Source: CAWBVG01 sp963792175 (GTDB lineage Bacteria > Acidobacteriota > Vicinamibacteria > Vicinamibacterales > CAVVIG01). From it: a stretch of DNA of 64,000 nt. The notes under the pieces are model-generated. The model was not told the origin of the DNA and did no database searches. It saw only the letters and a list, made by a program, of their open reading frames with translations. Shown in pieces: positions 40,877-49,708 of the stretch. How positions within the stretch are numbered: position 1 is the stretch's first letter; every line of letters begins with the position of its first letter. The stretch covers positions 36,089 through 100,088 of the forward strand of contig CAWBVG010000001.1 of NCBI GenBank assembly GCA_963792175.1, written 5' to 3'. The position numbers and the translations under genes are program-made.

Positions 40877-40882
40877 TATAAT
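40877..40882 (+). promoter_or_regulatory. Possible -10 element for a leaderless transcript
   Basis: TATAAT lies nine bases before the GTG start of the winged-helix/FHA gene. At that distance transcription would begin at or near the start codon, which would give a leaderless mRNA. No convincing -35 box is visible upstream. Confidence 0.3.
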
Positions 40883-40891
40883 CCGGCCGGA

Positions 40892-41546
40892 GTGCAGGCG
40901 GAAAGCGCGATTGTCGTCGACGTCGGCGCGCGCGTCGTGCGGCGGGCGGGGATCGACGTCCAGCTCGCGCCGAAGGCGTTCGACCTGCTGTTGACCCTCG
41001 TCAGGCATCGGCCGAATGCGGTCTCACACGAGCAGTTGCATGCGGTGCTGTGGCCTGGCGTCCATGTCTCCGAGACGAGCCTGGCCGCGCTTGTCACGCA
41101 GCTTCGCAAGGCGCTCGGCGACACGGCGGATGGCGCGCGCGTGATTCGCACGCTGCACCGTGTGGGCTACGCGTTCGTCGGGGAGGCGGTCGTCGCCGGC
41201 CACTCGCCGATCGCCGGCGCGTCGGATCTGCCGGCTGATCTGGCGCGGCGAGACATTCGCGTGCCAGCGGGCGAAGTCGGTGATCGGTCGCGACAGCGGT
41301 TGTGCGGTTCGTATCGACGCCGACTCGATCTCTCGCCATCACGCCCGGATCAGCGTGGCTGGGCCTGACGTCTCGATTGAGGATCTCGGGAGCAAGAACG
41401 GGACATGGGTCGGCGGTGAACGCATCGGCGGTTCCGTGCCGCTGACCGACGGCACGTCCTTCCGGCTGGGATCCGAAGCCGTCCGCTTCGAGATCGCCGT
41501 CGACGATCGGCCGACGCGAACCGCCAGCGACCTCCGTTCCCGCTAG
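40892..41546 (+). CDS. Winged-helix DNA-binding protein with FHA domain, one frameshift
   Basis: About 217 residues. The N-terminal OmpR/ToxR-type winged helix (residues 1-95) reads LAPKAFDLLLTLVRHRPNAV, LWPGVHVSETSLAALVTQLR and VIRTLHRVGYAFVGE. After a shift near 41270 the chain continues as an FHA domain with IGRDSGCAVRID, SISRHHARIS and DLGSKNGTWVGG, the phosphothreonine-binding residues G-R, S-x-x-H and N-G all present. This is like mycobacterial EmbR but without its middle BTAD domain. It probably binds a phosphorylated partner and changes transcription accordingly. The GTG start is followed by QAESAIVVDVG. The kinase gene diverging from 40810 is the obvious partner (inference). Confidence 0.85.
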
Positions 41547-41631
41547 CCACCTCTGTCTTCGCCACACTCATCAGAAGGACGCCATCCGCCGATAACCCGG
41601 GAAGCGACGGCACCATCTATCGGGAGGCGTT

Positions 41632-41805
41632 ATGTATCTGCTTCTCTTGCTGCTGTTTCCGCTTCTCTATCTCGTCAACCCCTATCTGGCGATGGGCGGC
41701 CTGATCGCGGGAATCGTCGGGATGTACTTCCAGCGCACACAGGCCGCGAAGCGCCCGCCACAGAAGCGGCCGGCCGAACCGGAGTACAAGGCCGGCTACG
41801 AATAG
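41632..41805 (+). CDS. Small membrane protein (57 aa)
   Basis: ATG at 41632 with GGGAGG seven to eight bases upstream, a strong ribosome-binding site. The first 33 residues are hydrophobic (MYLLLLLLFPLLYLVNPYLA then MGGLIAGIVGMYF) and could form one long or two short helices. The C-terminal tail is charged and proline-rich (QKRPAEPEYKAGYE). It is too short to assign a family. It lies 85 bp after the winged-helix/FHA gene in the same direction. Confidence 0.6.
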   Translation: MYLLLLLLFPLLYLVNPYLAMGGLIAGIVGMYFQRTQAAKRPPQKRPAEPEYKAGYE

Positions 41806-41951
41806 CTGAGTCCGGAAAAGCGAGCGCCACCGATGGGATCACTGAACGCAGGGTCATGGTGACGTCCTTTCTGCGGCGTGTCGCGAGCACCTTCAGGTCC
41901 AGAGAATGAGACCGGAATTCGAGCGAGTGTTCTCGAAGGGATCACGTGGAA

Positions 41952-41989
41952 GCTATCCGATTGGTGTAGAGGCCAGCCAATCGGATAGC
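41952..41989. repeat. Inverted repeat, arms GCTATCCGATTGG
   Basis: Perfect 13-bp arms, GCTATCCGATTGG and CCAATCGGATAGC, with a 12-nt loop. The core CTATCCGAWTG is shared with the dyad at 34400-34435. It lies in the 371-bp gap 41806-42176, where no convincing gene was found, and about 190 bp before the secreted-protein gene starting at 42177. Confidence 0.6.
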
Positions 41990-42176
41990 ACCATGGACAA
42001 CATCACCGCGACCACAACGGCGTCTTTCATCAAGGATTCGGTGACGTCGGGCGGCGCGACATTCGTGTCGCGGGTTGTCGCGAGAATTGCATACGGAATT
42101 CGCCAGACCGCGATCGAGCGTTGAAAGGCTCCTCCGCAGAGCCATAATCGCTATACGACCAGGCAAGGAGGTCGTG

Positions 42177-42944
42177 ATGTTCCGTCTCTGCGTTCTGCTT
42201 TTGGTCGCCGCAGTTTCTTCGGTTGCGCATGCGCAGCCTGAGTCGTCGTTCGTCGATCTCGTTCGCCGCTCCGGTTTCATTTTTCAGGGAACAGTGAAGG
42301 CGATCGGCGAATCGACTCCCGGCATCGTCCGCGAACCCAATTCCGCCATCGTCTCGGTCGATCGCGTCCTCGAATCGCAGCCGCCGGCAGGCACCAAAAC
42401 CGGCCGGGATGTGACCGTGCGGCTCCGCGGACCCAATACCGTCCGTGCTGGCCAGACCGCGACGTTTTTCACCTTCGTCTACGCCGGTGGTCCATCGCTG
42501 GGCGTTGAAGAAGTCGGAACGCTGCCGGCAGACGACCCACGAAGCCTCGAGGATCGGATTCGCGCGGCGCGGCAGACGATCGCGGACGAGGCGCTGACGC
42601 GCCGCCTCCAGAGCGCGCAGCTCGTGGTCGTTGGCACGGTCACTGCCGTCAGACCGGGCCCACGCAACCCCGAGAGCGAGCACGATCCGCTGTGGTCGAG
42701 CGCCACGATCAGGGTCACGTCTGCGGTGAAAGGTCCGGCGAGCGGGCCGGTGGTCGTCAATTTTGCGACGAACTTCGATTACTTGTGGGCGCTGGCGCCC
42801 AAGCCGAAAGTCGGCGATACGGGAATCTTCCTCCTCCAACCGGACCGCGAGAAGAAATATCGCGCCTCCGGCTATTTCCTCATCGATCCGCTCGATGCGC
42901 TCCCGGTCAGCGAGCTGGAGCGTGTCCGCCGGCTCTTACGCTAA
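42177..42944 (+). CDS. Secreted protein of unknown function (255 aa)
   Basis: The ATG at 42177 has AAGGAGG seven bases upstream, which decides the start over the open frame extending back to 42075. Signal peptide MFRLCVLLLVAAVSSVAHAQ. The mature part has two similar halves, FIFQGTVKAIGESTPGI... TVRLRGPNTVRAGQTATFFT and LVVVGTVTAVRPGPRNPESE... VVVNFATNFDYLWALAPKPK, so it looks like an internal duplication of a small beta domain of the OB/NTR-like kind. The end resembles proteins that report DALPVSELERVRRLL. Probably periplasmic; function unknown. The next gene starts 29 bp downstream. Confidence 0.75.
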   Translation: MFRLCVLLLVAAVSSVAHAQPESSFVDLVRRSGFIFQGTVKAIGESTPGIVREPNSAIVSVDRVLESQPPAGTKTGRDVTVRLRGPNTVRAGQTATFFTFVYAGGPSLGVEEVGTLPADDPRSLEDRIRAARQTIADEALTRRLQSAQLVVVGTVTAVRPGPRNPESEHDPLWSSATIRVTSAVKGPASGPVVVNFATNFDYLWALAPKPKVGDTGIFLLQPDREKKYRASGYFLIDPLDALPVSELERVRRLLR

Positions 42945-42973
42945 TCGCGATTCACCTCAGCGAGGAGAACACC

Positions 42974-45432
42974 ATGCGACGCACCATGACGACCAGGTGG
43001 GTGTTGTGCGTGTTTTTGACGTTGATGTTTGGCATCGTGCCGAGGGCACATGGCCAGGTGAAGGTTGTCGACATCATCCCGAATGACTTCAGCGACGAGA
43101 CTCGCCACAACAGCGAGCCGTACATCGCCGTCAACCCCGCCAACCGGAACATCATGGCGGTGAGCGTCTTCATGCCGACGCCCGCGGCTTCGCCGAACGG
43201 CCCGCTGCTCGTGTCGTTCGACGGCGGGACGACCTGGGCGTGGAGGAACATCATTCCTTCCAGTCCGGGTGCGTTCTTCAACACCGGCGACATCACCATC
43301 CGGTTCAACACCACGGGCACCAGGCTGTACGCAGGGATCCTCCGCGCCGGAGGCGGAGGTCTGCAGATCATCCAGACCAACGACATGAACCTCAACACGC
43401 CGATGACGCTGCTCAATACACCGCGGCCAACCGACCAGCCCTACATCTTCGCGCGGACCGCCGCCGGACTCGACCGCGTGTGGGTAGCGAACAACGATGC
43501 CGGAAACAACCCGCGGAGCGCCACGGTGGATCAGACGCTCGATGCGGCGGCCGCGACGCCGGCGTTCACGCAGATCCGAATCGATGCCGGCGCGGTCGTC
43601 GGCAGGGACAACTATCAGGTGCGGACGATTGGCGCAGCCGATGGCCGCACCTACGCCGCGTTTTACCGGCGCCGGGGGGCTATCGCCGGCGGCTACAACG
43701 CCGACGTCGTTGTCGTGCGCGACAACGCCGGCGGGACGACGAGTGCCGCCATTCCAGAATCTGGTCGACACGGTCACGCTGCTGTCCGGGCAGAATGTCG
43801 TCGCCTCGACACCGGTCTCGGACACCGCTGGCAGCGACGCGACGCTCGGCAACGACTGGTGGGGCGGCGACCTCTATCTGACCGTCGATCCGACAGTGTC
43901 GTCGCGAGTCTACATCTCGTATTCCGATAGCCTGGCCGCCAGTCCGAGGACGCTCCATCTCCGCCGATCCACGACGTCGGGTCAGACGTGGGACCCGGAC
44001 CTGCTGACGATCCCGAGCGCAAAGAACGCCGCGATTGCCGTGAACAGCGAGGGAAAGATTGCGTACCTCTACCAGCAACTGACCGGGACCGGAGCCAACA
44101 TCCGTTGGGAAACGCATCTTCGCCGCTCCAGCAACGGAACCACGTGGGACGATCTGTTGCTGGCTGATTTTCCGGCGGCTGGCCCGGCCGCGCCGACCGG
44201 CAGTCGCATCATCGGCGACTACCTCAATATGGTCGCGGTCGGGAAGGACTTCTACGGCACTTTCACTTCGTTCAACGACCTGGTCAACGCGAACTTCCCG
44301 CAGGGCGTCACCTACCTGAGGAACCGGACGCCAATTGGCGACCCATCGCCGCGCTTCCTTGGCAACGACGGCGTCACGACCGTGATGCCGTCGATCGATC
44401 CGTTCTTCTTCTTTGTGTCTGGAGAGCGGCAAGATTCAGGTTCCGTCGAGCGTCGGCTTCGGGACCGTCTGCGCGGGCAGCGTCGGCCATGCGACGCTCA
44501 CCATCTGCAATACCGGGGTTGGCCCACTGTCGATCAGCGGAATCGCTTCGTCGAATCCGTTGTTTTCCATCACACCGCCGTCCGGCGGTTTCCCGGTGAC
44601 GATTGCGCCCGGCTCTTGTTTCCCCGTCGACGTCACCTTCAACCCGACGAGTATCGGACCGCAGACCGCGACCCTGACGATTGCGAGCGACGATCCGATG
44701 AATCCTTCAGTGGGCGTCCAGGCGACGGCTACTGGCGGAGCAGGCACGCTCGGTCTGTCGCCGAACCAGTCGTTCCCGCCGACGGTCATCCAGAGCGTTG
44801 GCATGTGTCATTCGCCGAAGCCGTTCGTCATCTCCAACACCGGTAGCTGCAACCTGACGATCACCAACATCGCAATCGGCGGCGCCAATGCCGGCGACTA
44901 TTCCCTTTCGGGAGTTCCGGCGTTTCCGATCATTCTGCAGCCGGGACACATCGCCGGCTCAGGAGACTTGAACGTGGTCTTCGCGCCAACGGCGGTGGCC
45001 CGCGAGCGCACCGCAAACATCGCCGTGACATCTGATCCGGGAACCGGGACGACGAGCGTTCAAACGCGCGAGCTGTGTGGCGAAGGGGTCAGGACCGGCG
45101 CGCGTGTGCTGGTCACTCAGGGAGGTGTGCCCATGCCCCAAGTCCACGAGATCGAGCTCAAGCGGGTCCATGGTGGCTGGTTTGGATTCAGCAAAGAAGT
45201 CGACGAGATCGATAACGCGCTGCTGCATTCATTCACGCCGACGGCGGGCACGGCGTGTACGCCGTTCCAGTTCCATCGTGAGTACGGCGGGGTCAGCAAC
45301 CAGCCGCAATTGGTCCCTGGTGTCTACCGGCTCAAGGTCGAAGCGATCGTCGCCGGCAAGGAAGTGCGAAAAACGGTCTGGTTCAACGTGGACACGTGCG
45401 GGTTCAACGGCACGATCGTCGTCGACTTCTAG
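42974..45432 (+). CDS. Secreted exo-alpha-sialidase-like/choice-of-anchor D protein, frameshifted
   Basis: About 820 residues. The ATG at 42974 has GAGGAG upstream; signal peptide MRRTMTTRWVLCVFLTLMFG ending near HGQ. The first part (about 30-480) repeats BNR-like motifs such as SFDGGTTWAWRN, STTSGQTWDPD and SSNGTTWDDL, a beta-propeller of the sialidase type. After shifts near 43755 and 44425 come two Ig-like choice-of-anchor-D (ASPM/SPD-2/Hydin) domains: FGTVCAGSVGHATLTICNTG and FVISNTGSCNLTITNIAIGG. The C-terminal 110 residues form another beta domain ending NGTIVVDF. It is probably a cell-surface or secreted binding protein. Its TAG meets the corrected stop of the convergent peptidase gene. 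Confidence 0.78.
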
Positions 45433-46665
45433 GACACTGGCAGATACCGGAGTCCGTATTTCCGCATGTGCGGCGAGCATCCGATCGACCGGCATCGCGT
45501 AGATCCGCAGGTCGTTGGCGCCCGTCGTCGTCTCGGCGGCCAGCAGCGCGTTGGTGATCGCGGCTTCCGTCGCTTGCGCCGTCGCCTGGAACAGCGGTGA
45601 AATGCGATCGTTTGGCAGCATCTGCACGCTCGTCACCGGCTGGTCGTTGAACCAGGCGCGGGGATTCGCGGTGGAGAAGGCGATGAAGATGTCGCCCGAG
45701 CTGTTGCCGCCGAATCCTCCCTGTCGTCCGATTCCGAGCGAGACGCGTGTGACGATCCGTTTGAGCTGATGAGGCAGCAGCGGCGCATCCGTCGCCACGA
45801 CGACGATGATCGAGCCTTGTTCGGGCGCGTCGTCTCTGACGCTGGGACGTTCGTCGCAATGGCGGCGGACGGCATTCGGCGGCAGCGGATCGTTGTTGGC
45901 GATGCAGCCGGCCAGATCCGGAATTTCCTCGCCGACCGGGACACCGGCGATCCGCAGGTCGCGGCGCGAGCCGTAGTTGCATTGCACGAGTACGCCGACC
46001 GTGTATCCGCCCTGGTCCGCCGGCAGTGTTCGCGACGCCGTGCCGATGCCGCCCTTGAAGCCGTGGCAGACCATCCCGGTCCCGCCGCCCACCGCGCCTT
46101 CCTTCGGTACGCCGGCTGAGGCGCCGTCGAGCGCCGCCAGCACGTGCTCCGGCTTCACGTGAAAGCCGTTGATGTCGTTCAACCCGCCGTCATAGGTTTC
46201 GGCGACGACCGGCAGCCACCACGGCTGCAGCGCGTTCTTCTGCGACACCTCCCACTGGATGATGGCGTCGCGCACGACGCCGACGCTGTGCGTGTTGGTG
46301 ATGGCCACCGGACCTTCGAGCAGCCCGCTCTCCTGCACCCACGTCGTGCCCGTCATCTCGCCGTTGCCGTTGAGCGTGAACCACGCGGCGAAGACCGGAT
46401 CCGGGTTGGCTTTCCCACGCGGGTGAACGACGGTCACACCCGTGCGCACCGGCCCCTTCCCGACGACCAGCTTGCCACTGCCGGTGTTCAGCGTGGTGTG
46501 GCCGACTTCGACGCCGGCGACGTCGGTGATCGCATCGAGCGGACCGGCGGTCCCGCCAATCGGCAGCTTGAGATCACGTTCTCGCGGCTTTTGCGCGTGA
46601 AGACCTGCCACCGGCAGAACGCACAGCGCGCCAAGAACGCAAACCACATTGAGAGTTCTGTGCAT
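45429..46665 (-). CDS. P1-family peptidase (DmpA/aminopeptidase type), exported, late frameshift
   Basis: About 412 residues. The ATG at 46665 gives a signal peptide (MHRTLNVVCVLGALCVLPVA, cleavage near HAQ). The N-terminal-nucleophile hydrolase fold of the S58 family is clear: AITDVAGVEVGHTTL, GPVAITNTHSVGVVRDA, GAVGGGTGMVCHGFKGGIGT and the maturation site GFGGNSSGDIFIAFS, where the chain self-cleaves before a serine nucleophile. These enzymes release N-terminal D- or beta-amino acids or amides. Near 45470 the frame breaks; correcting one base gives KYGLRYLPVS then TAG at 45431-45429, a normal ending, whereas the raw frame runs on to 45229 inside the convergent gene. Confidence 0.87.
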
Positions 46666-46734
46666 GGTCGGCCTCGGTGCGGCGATCTTCATCGGATCGC
46701 CGTCGTTCGTCAACGTACCGAGGCCGACCGCGTC

Positions 46735-46956
46735 CTACGGGGCGACCGGGTGCAATCGACGTCGATCTTGGCCGCGCACGAGCGCCATTGCGGCGGGAAT
46801 CGTCGTGGCGGCGCCAAGGCCAATCAGGGTCAGCGCGATCCGGCGGCGCCGGGACTCGGGAATGCGATCCGCCAGCAGAAGTCCTACGCCGAACGCCAAG
46901 GCCGCGCGGGTGCCGACGATGAAGCCGAGCAGTGGGGGATTCAGGACGAGGTTCAT
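46735..46956 (-). CDS. Small membrane protein (73 aa)
   Basis: ATG at 46956 with GGAG upstream. Two hydrophobic helices, LGFIVGTRAALAFGVGLLLA and ALTLIGLGAATTIPAAMALV, are joined by a basic loop (DRIPESRRRR), giving a hairpin topology with both ends outside. The frame is open further upstream but that extension covers repeat-like DNA and is not supported. It lies upstream of the P1 peptidase on the same strand, 69 bp away, and is divergent from the permease gene. Family not recognised. Confidence 0.6.
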   Translation of the reverse strand: MNLVLNPPLLGFIVGTRAALAFGVGLLLADRIPESRRRRIALTLIGLGAATTIPAAMALVRGQDRRRLHPVAP

Positions 46957-47021
46957 GCCAGTCTCTCCATGATTGATGTCGGCTCGGCCGACGAACTCTT
47001 TGACTTCTCTGCAAGCGGTAC

Positions 47022-47041
47022 GCCCGTCGCCGGCTACGGGC
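47022..47041. repeat. Hairpin within a probable dispersed intergenic repeat
   Basis: GCCCGT-CGCCGGCT-ACGGGC forms a stem of 6 bp inside the 156-bp region between the divergent starts at 46956 and 47113. Read on the minus strand the surrounding DNA gives VAQAFRPVAGDGRTACREV, a peptide pattern I associate with intergenic repeat elements in related genomes (from memory, not checked). Confidence 0.35.
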
Positions 47042-47112
47042 CTGAAAGCCTGCGCGACGAGTGCGCTCAGCCGGGCAACCGCGCGACGGCGCGATCCGTC
47101 CAATGACCATTC

Positions 47113-49533
47113 ATGCTGAGCCTTGTCGCCGACATCCGGTTCGCGTGTCGACTACTCCGTAAGACGCCTGGTTTTTCCGTGGCGGTCCTTGCGGTCCTCG
47201 CGCTTGGCATTGGCGCCAACGCCGCGCTCTTCAGCACGCTGGACCAGACGGTCATTCGGCCGCTTCCGTACGCCGAACCCGATCGGCTGGCGATGGTGTT
47301 CGAAGACTTCTCGGCCTTCGGGACGGCGAAGGCCCGTGTGTCGCCCGGCACGTTCTTCGACTGGCGGCGCCGCACCCGGACGTTCGAGGGGTTGGCGGCG
47401 CTGCGACTGGCCGGCATGAATCTCGCTGAGTCCGGCGCTCCCGAGGAGGTGACCGGCGCCGCGGTCACCGCCAACCTGCTGCCGCTCCTGGGCGTGCAGC
47501 CGCTCGCCGGGCGTGTGTTGTCCGTCGAGGAGGAACCACCGGGGCACCGCGTGGTCGTGCTCAGCGAGCGCCTCTGGCGCCGGCGCTTCAATCGGGACCC
47601 GTCGCTCGTCGGCCGCTCGATTGTCATGAGCGGCGAGCCCTATTCGGTCGTGGGCATCATGCCGGCCGGGTTTCATTTCCCAACGGCGAGGACCGACTTC
47701 TGGGTTCCCATCGGCCTGCGTCCGCAGATGCTGACGGCGCGCAACAGCCACTTCCTGCACGTGGTCGGACGCGTGCGCCGGGACGCCGGCTGGAGCGCGG
47801 TCCGCGACGACATGCGCGACGTGGCTCGTCAGCTCGCCCGGGAATTCCCCGCAACCAACGACCGCGTCGGCATCACCGTGACGCCGCTGAAGGAGGAGGT
47901 CACCCACGACGCGGGTCGTGCGCTGTTGCTGCTCTTTGGCGCCGCGGCCGCGGTGCTCCTGATCGCCTGCGCCAACGTTGCCAACCTGCTCCTCGCGCGT
48001 GGATCGCGACGGCGCCGTGAAATCGCCGTGCGTCTCGCGCTCGGGGCGAGCCGGGGCCGCGTGGTTGGTCAGCTGATCAGCGAAAGTCTCGTATTGTCCG
48101 TCGCGGGTGGCGCCGCCGGCCTGATCGTCGCGCGCTGGTGTCTTCAGGTGCTGACGCGGTTCGTGCCGCCGGCGCTGTCGTCGTCGATCGAGTTGCATCT
48201 CGATGCCCGGGCCCTGATGTTCACGACGATCGCGACCGTCGCGACCGCGCTGCTGTTCGGCATGGCGCCCGCGCTGCAGAGTGTTTCCCGCAGCCTTGTG
48301 GACAACCTGAAGGCGAACGTCGCGTCAGGAGAGGATCGCCGCGGTGTGCGGCTGCGGGATGGCCTCGTCGTCGCCGAGATCGCGATGGCGCTCGTGCTGG
48401 TCGTTTGCGCCGGGCTGCTGATCGACACGCTCGTTCACCTGCGGGCTGTCGATCCCGGATTTCGCGCCGATCACGTCCTGACCGCGCAGATTGCCGTGCC
48501 GTATCCGAAATACGCGGATGCGGCCCGCCGGCAGGGTTTCTACAGCAGCCTCGAGGCGCGCGTGAAGGAGCTGCCCGGCGTCACGCAGGTCGGCCTGACG
48601 TCGGATTTGCCCTACACGTCGCGCGGGAACACCATGAGCCTGAAGATCGAGAACCAGACCACGCCGCGCGGATTGGCGCAGGATGCGTTGTTCCGCCTGG
48701 TCAGCCCCGATTACCTCCAGACGATCGGCGCGCGCCTCCGCGCGGGGCGCTTCCTCGACGAGCGTGATCGTCAGACCGCGGCGCCTTCTGTCGTGATCAA
48801 CGACGCGCTGGCGCGCGAGTACTGGCCGGGGGAGAGTCCGTTGGGCCATCGGATCGACACGGGTACCGGCGACGGCGCGCCGCTCTGGATGACGATCGTC
48901 GGCGTGGTCGACGACATCAAGGAACGCGGCCTCGATTTCGGACCCAGGCCGGCCGTCTACGTGCCTTATCCGCAGACCACGATCGCGTTCTTTCAGCCGT
49001 CGGAGATCGCGATACGCACGTCCGGACGGCCCGAGGACGTGGCGGGCGCGCTCCAACGCGCGGTGTGGTCCATCGATTCGGAGCAACCGGTCTCCGCGAT
49101 ACAGACCATGGAGGAGATCGTCGACACGGAGCTGGCGGACCGCAGCCAGATGCTGGCGCTGCTCGGCATCTTTGCCGCGCTCGCGCTGCTGCTCGCCGCG
49201 CTCGGCATCTACAGCGTGCTCTCGTATCTCGTGGTGCAGAACCGGCGTGAGATCGGATTGCGGATCGCCATCGGCGCCAGCCCTCCAGTCGTCGTCCGAG
49301 AAATTCTTGCGCGGTCCGCGGGCCTGACGGCGGTGGGGATCGCAACCGGGCTGGCGGCGGCGTTGGTCACGACTCGATGGCTGGGATCGCTCTTGTTCAA
49401 TGTCTCGCCGGTCGATCCATTGATTCTCACGAGCGTCTCCGCGTTGATTGCCGGAGTGTCGCTCCTGGCGTCGTTCCTGCCGGCGCGCCGGGCGGCGGCG
49501 ATGGACCCGATGCAGGTTCTGCGGAGCGAATAA
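47113..49533 (+). CDS. ADOP-type ABC transporter permease (FtsX/MacB), intact
   Basis: 806 residues without a break. It starts ADIRFACRLLRKTPGFSVAV then LAVLALGIGANAALFSTLDQ, the canonical ADOP beginning with the first transmembrane helix (about 20-40). A MacB-type periplasmic domain follows (WRRRFNRDPSLVGRSIVMSG, VVGIMPAGFHFP). Two FtsX blocks hold the remaining helices, LLFGAAAAVLLIACANVANL (about 275-295) and ALLGIFAALALLLAALGIYS (about 680-700), and the protein ends RRAAAMDPMQVLRSE. It lacks its own ATPase. Family members are thought to work with a separately encoded MacB-like ATPase in export. Useful as an intact template for the broken copy at 30419. Confidence 0.93.
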   Translation: MLSLVADIRFACRLLRKTPGFSVAVLAVLALGIGANAALFSTLDQTVIRPLPYAEPDRLAMVFEDFSAFGTAKARVSPGTFFDWRRRTRTFEGLAALRLAGMNLAESGAPEEVTGAAVTANLLPLLGVQPLAGRVLSVEEEPPGHRVVVLSERLWRRRFNRDPSLVGRSIVMSGEPYSVVGIMPAGFHFPTARTDFWVPIGLRPQMLTARNSHFLHVVGRVRRDAGWSAVRDDMRDVARQLAREFPATNDRVGITVTPLKEEVTHDAGRALLLLFGAAAAVLLIACANVANLLLARGSRRRREIAVRLALGASRGRVVGQLISESLVLSVAGGAAGLIVARWCLQVLTRFVPPALSSSIELHLDARALMFTTIATVATALLFGMAPALQSVSRSLVDNLKANVASGEDRRGVRLRDGLVVAEIAMALVLVVCAGLLIDTLVHLRAVDPGFRADHVLTAQIAVPYPKYADAARRQGFYSSLEARVKELPGVTQVGLTSDLPYTSRGNTMSLKIENQTTPRGLAQDALFRLVSPDYLQTIGARLRAGRFLDERDRQTAAPSVVINDALAREYWPGESPLGHRIDTGTGDGAPLWMTIVGVVDDIKERGLDFGPRPAVYVPYPQTTIAFFQPSEIAIRTSGRPEDVAGALQRAVWSIDSEQPVSAIQTMEEIVDTELADRSQMLALLGIFAALALLLAALGIYSVLSYLVVQNRREIGLRIAIGASPPVVVREILARSAGLTAVGIATGLAAALVTTRWLGSLLFNVSPVDPLILTSVSALIAGVSLLASFLPARRAAAMDPMQVLRSE

Positions 49534-49708
49534 GCAGCACTTACGATCCTGGCTCCCCGGTGACCCTTCCTGTCGGAAGCGCGGTCGCGTCGCCGTCGTC
49601 GCCTTCCTCAAGTCGTTGTGTATGCATCGTTTGCGTTTCCTGCGAGTGGCAGGCTCTTTGCGCCACCTCGATCCGTCCCGACATGCGGAACCGGGAGGAG
49701 GAAGGCAG

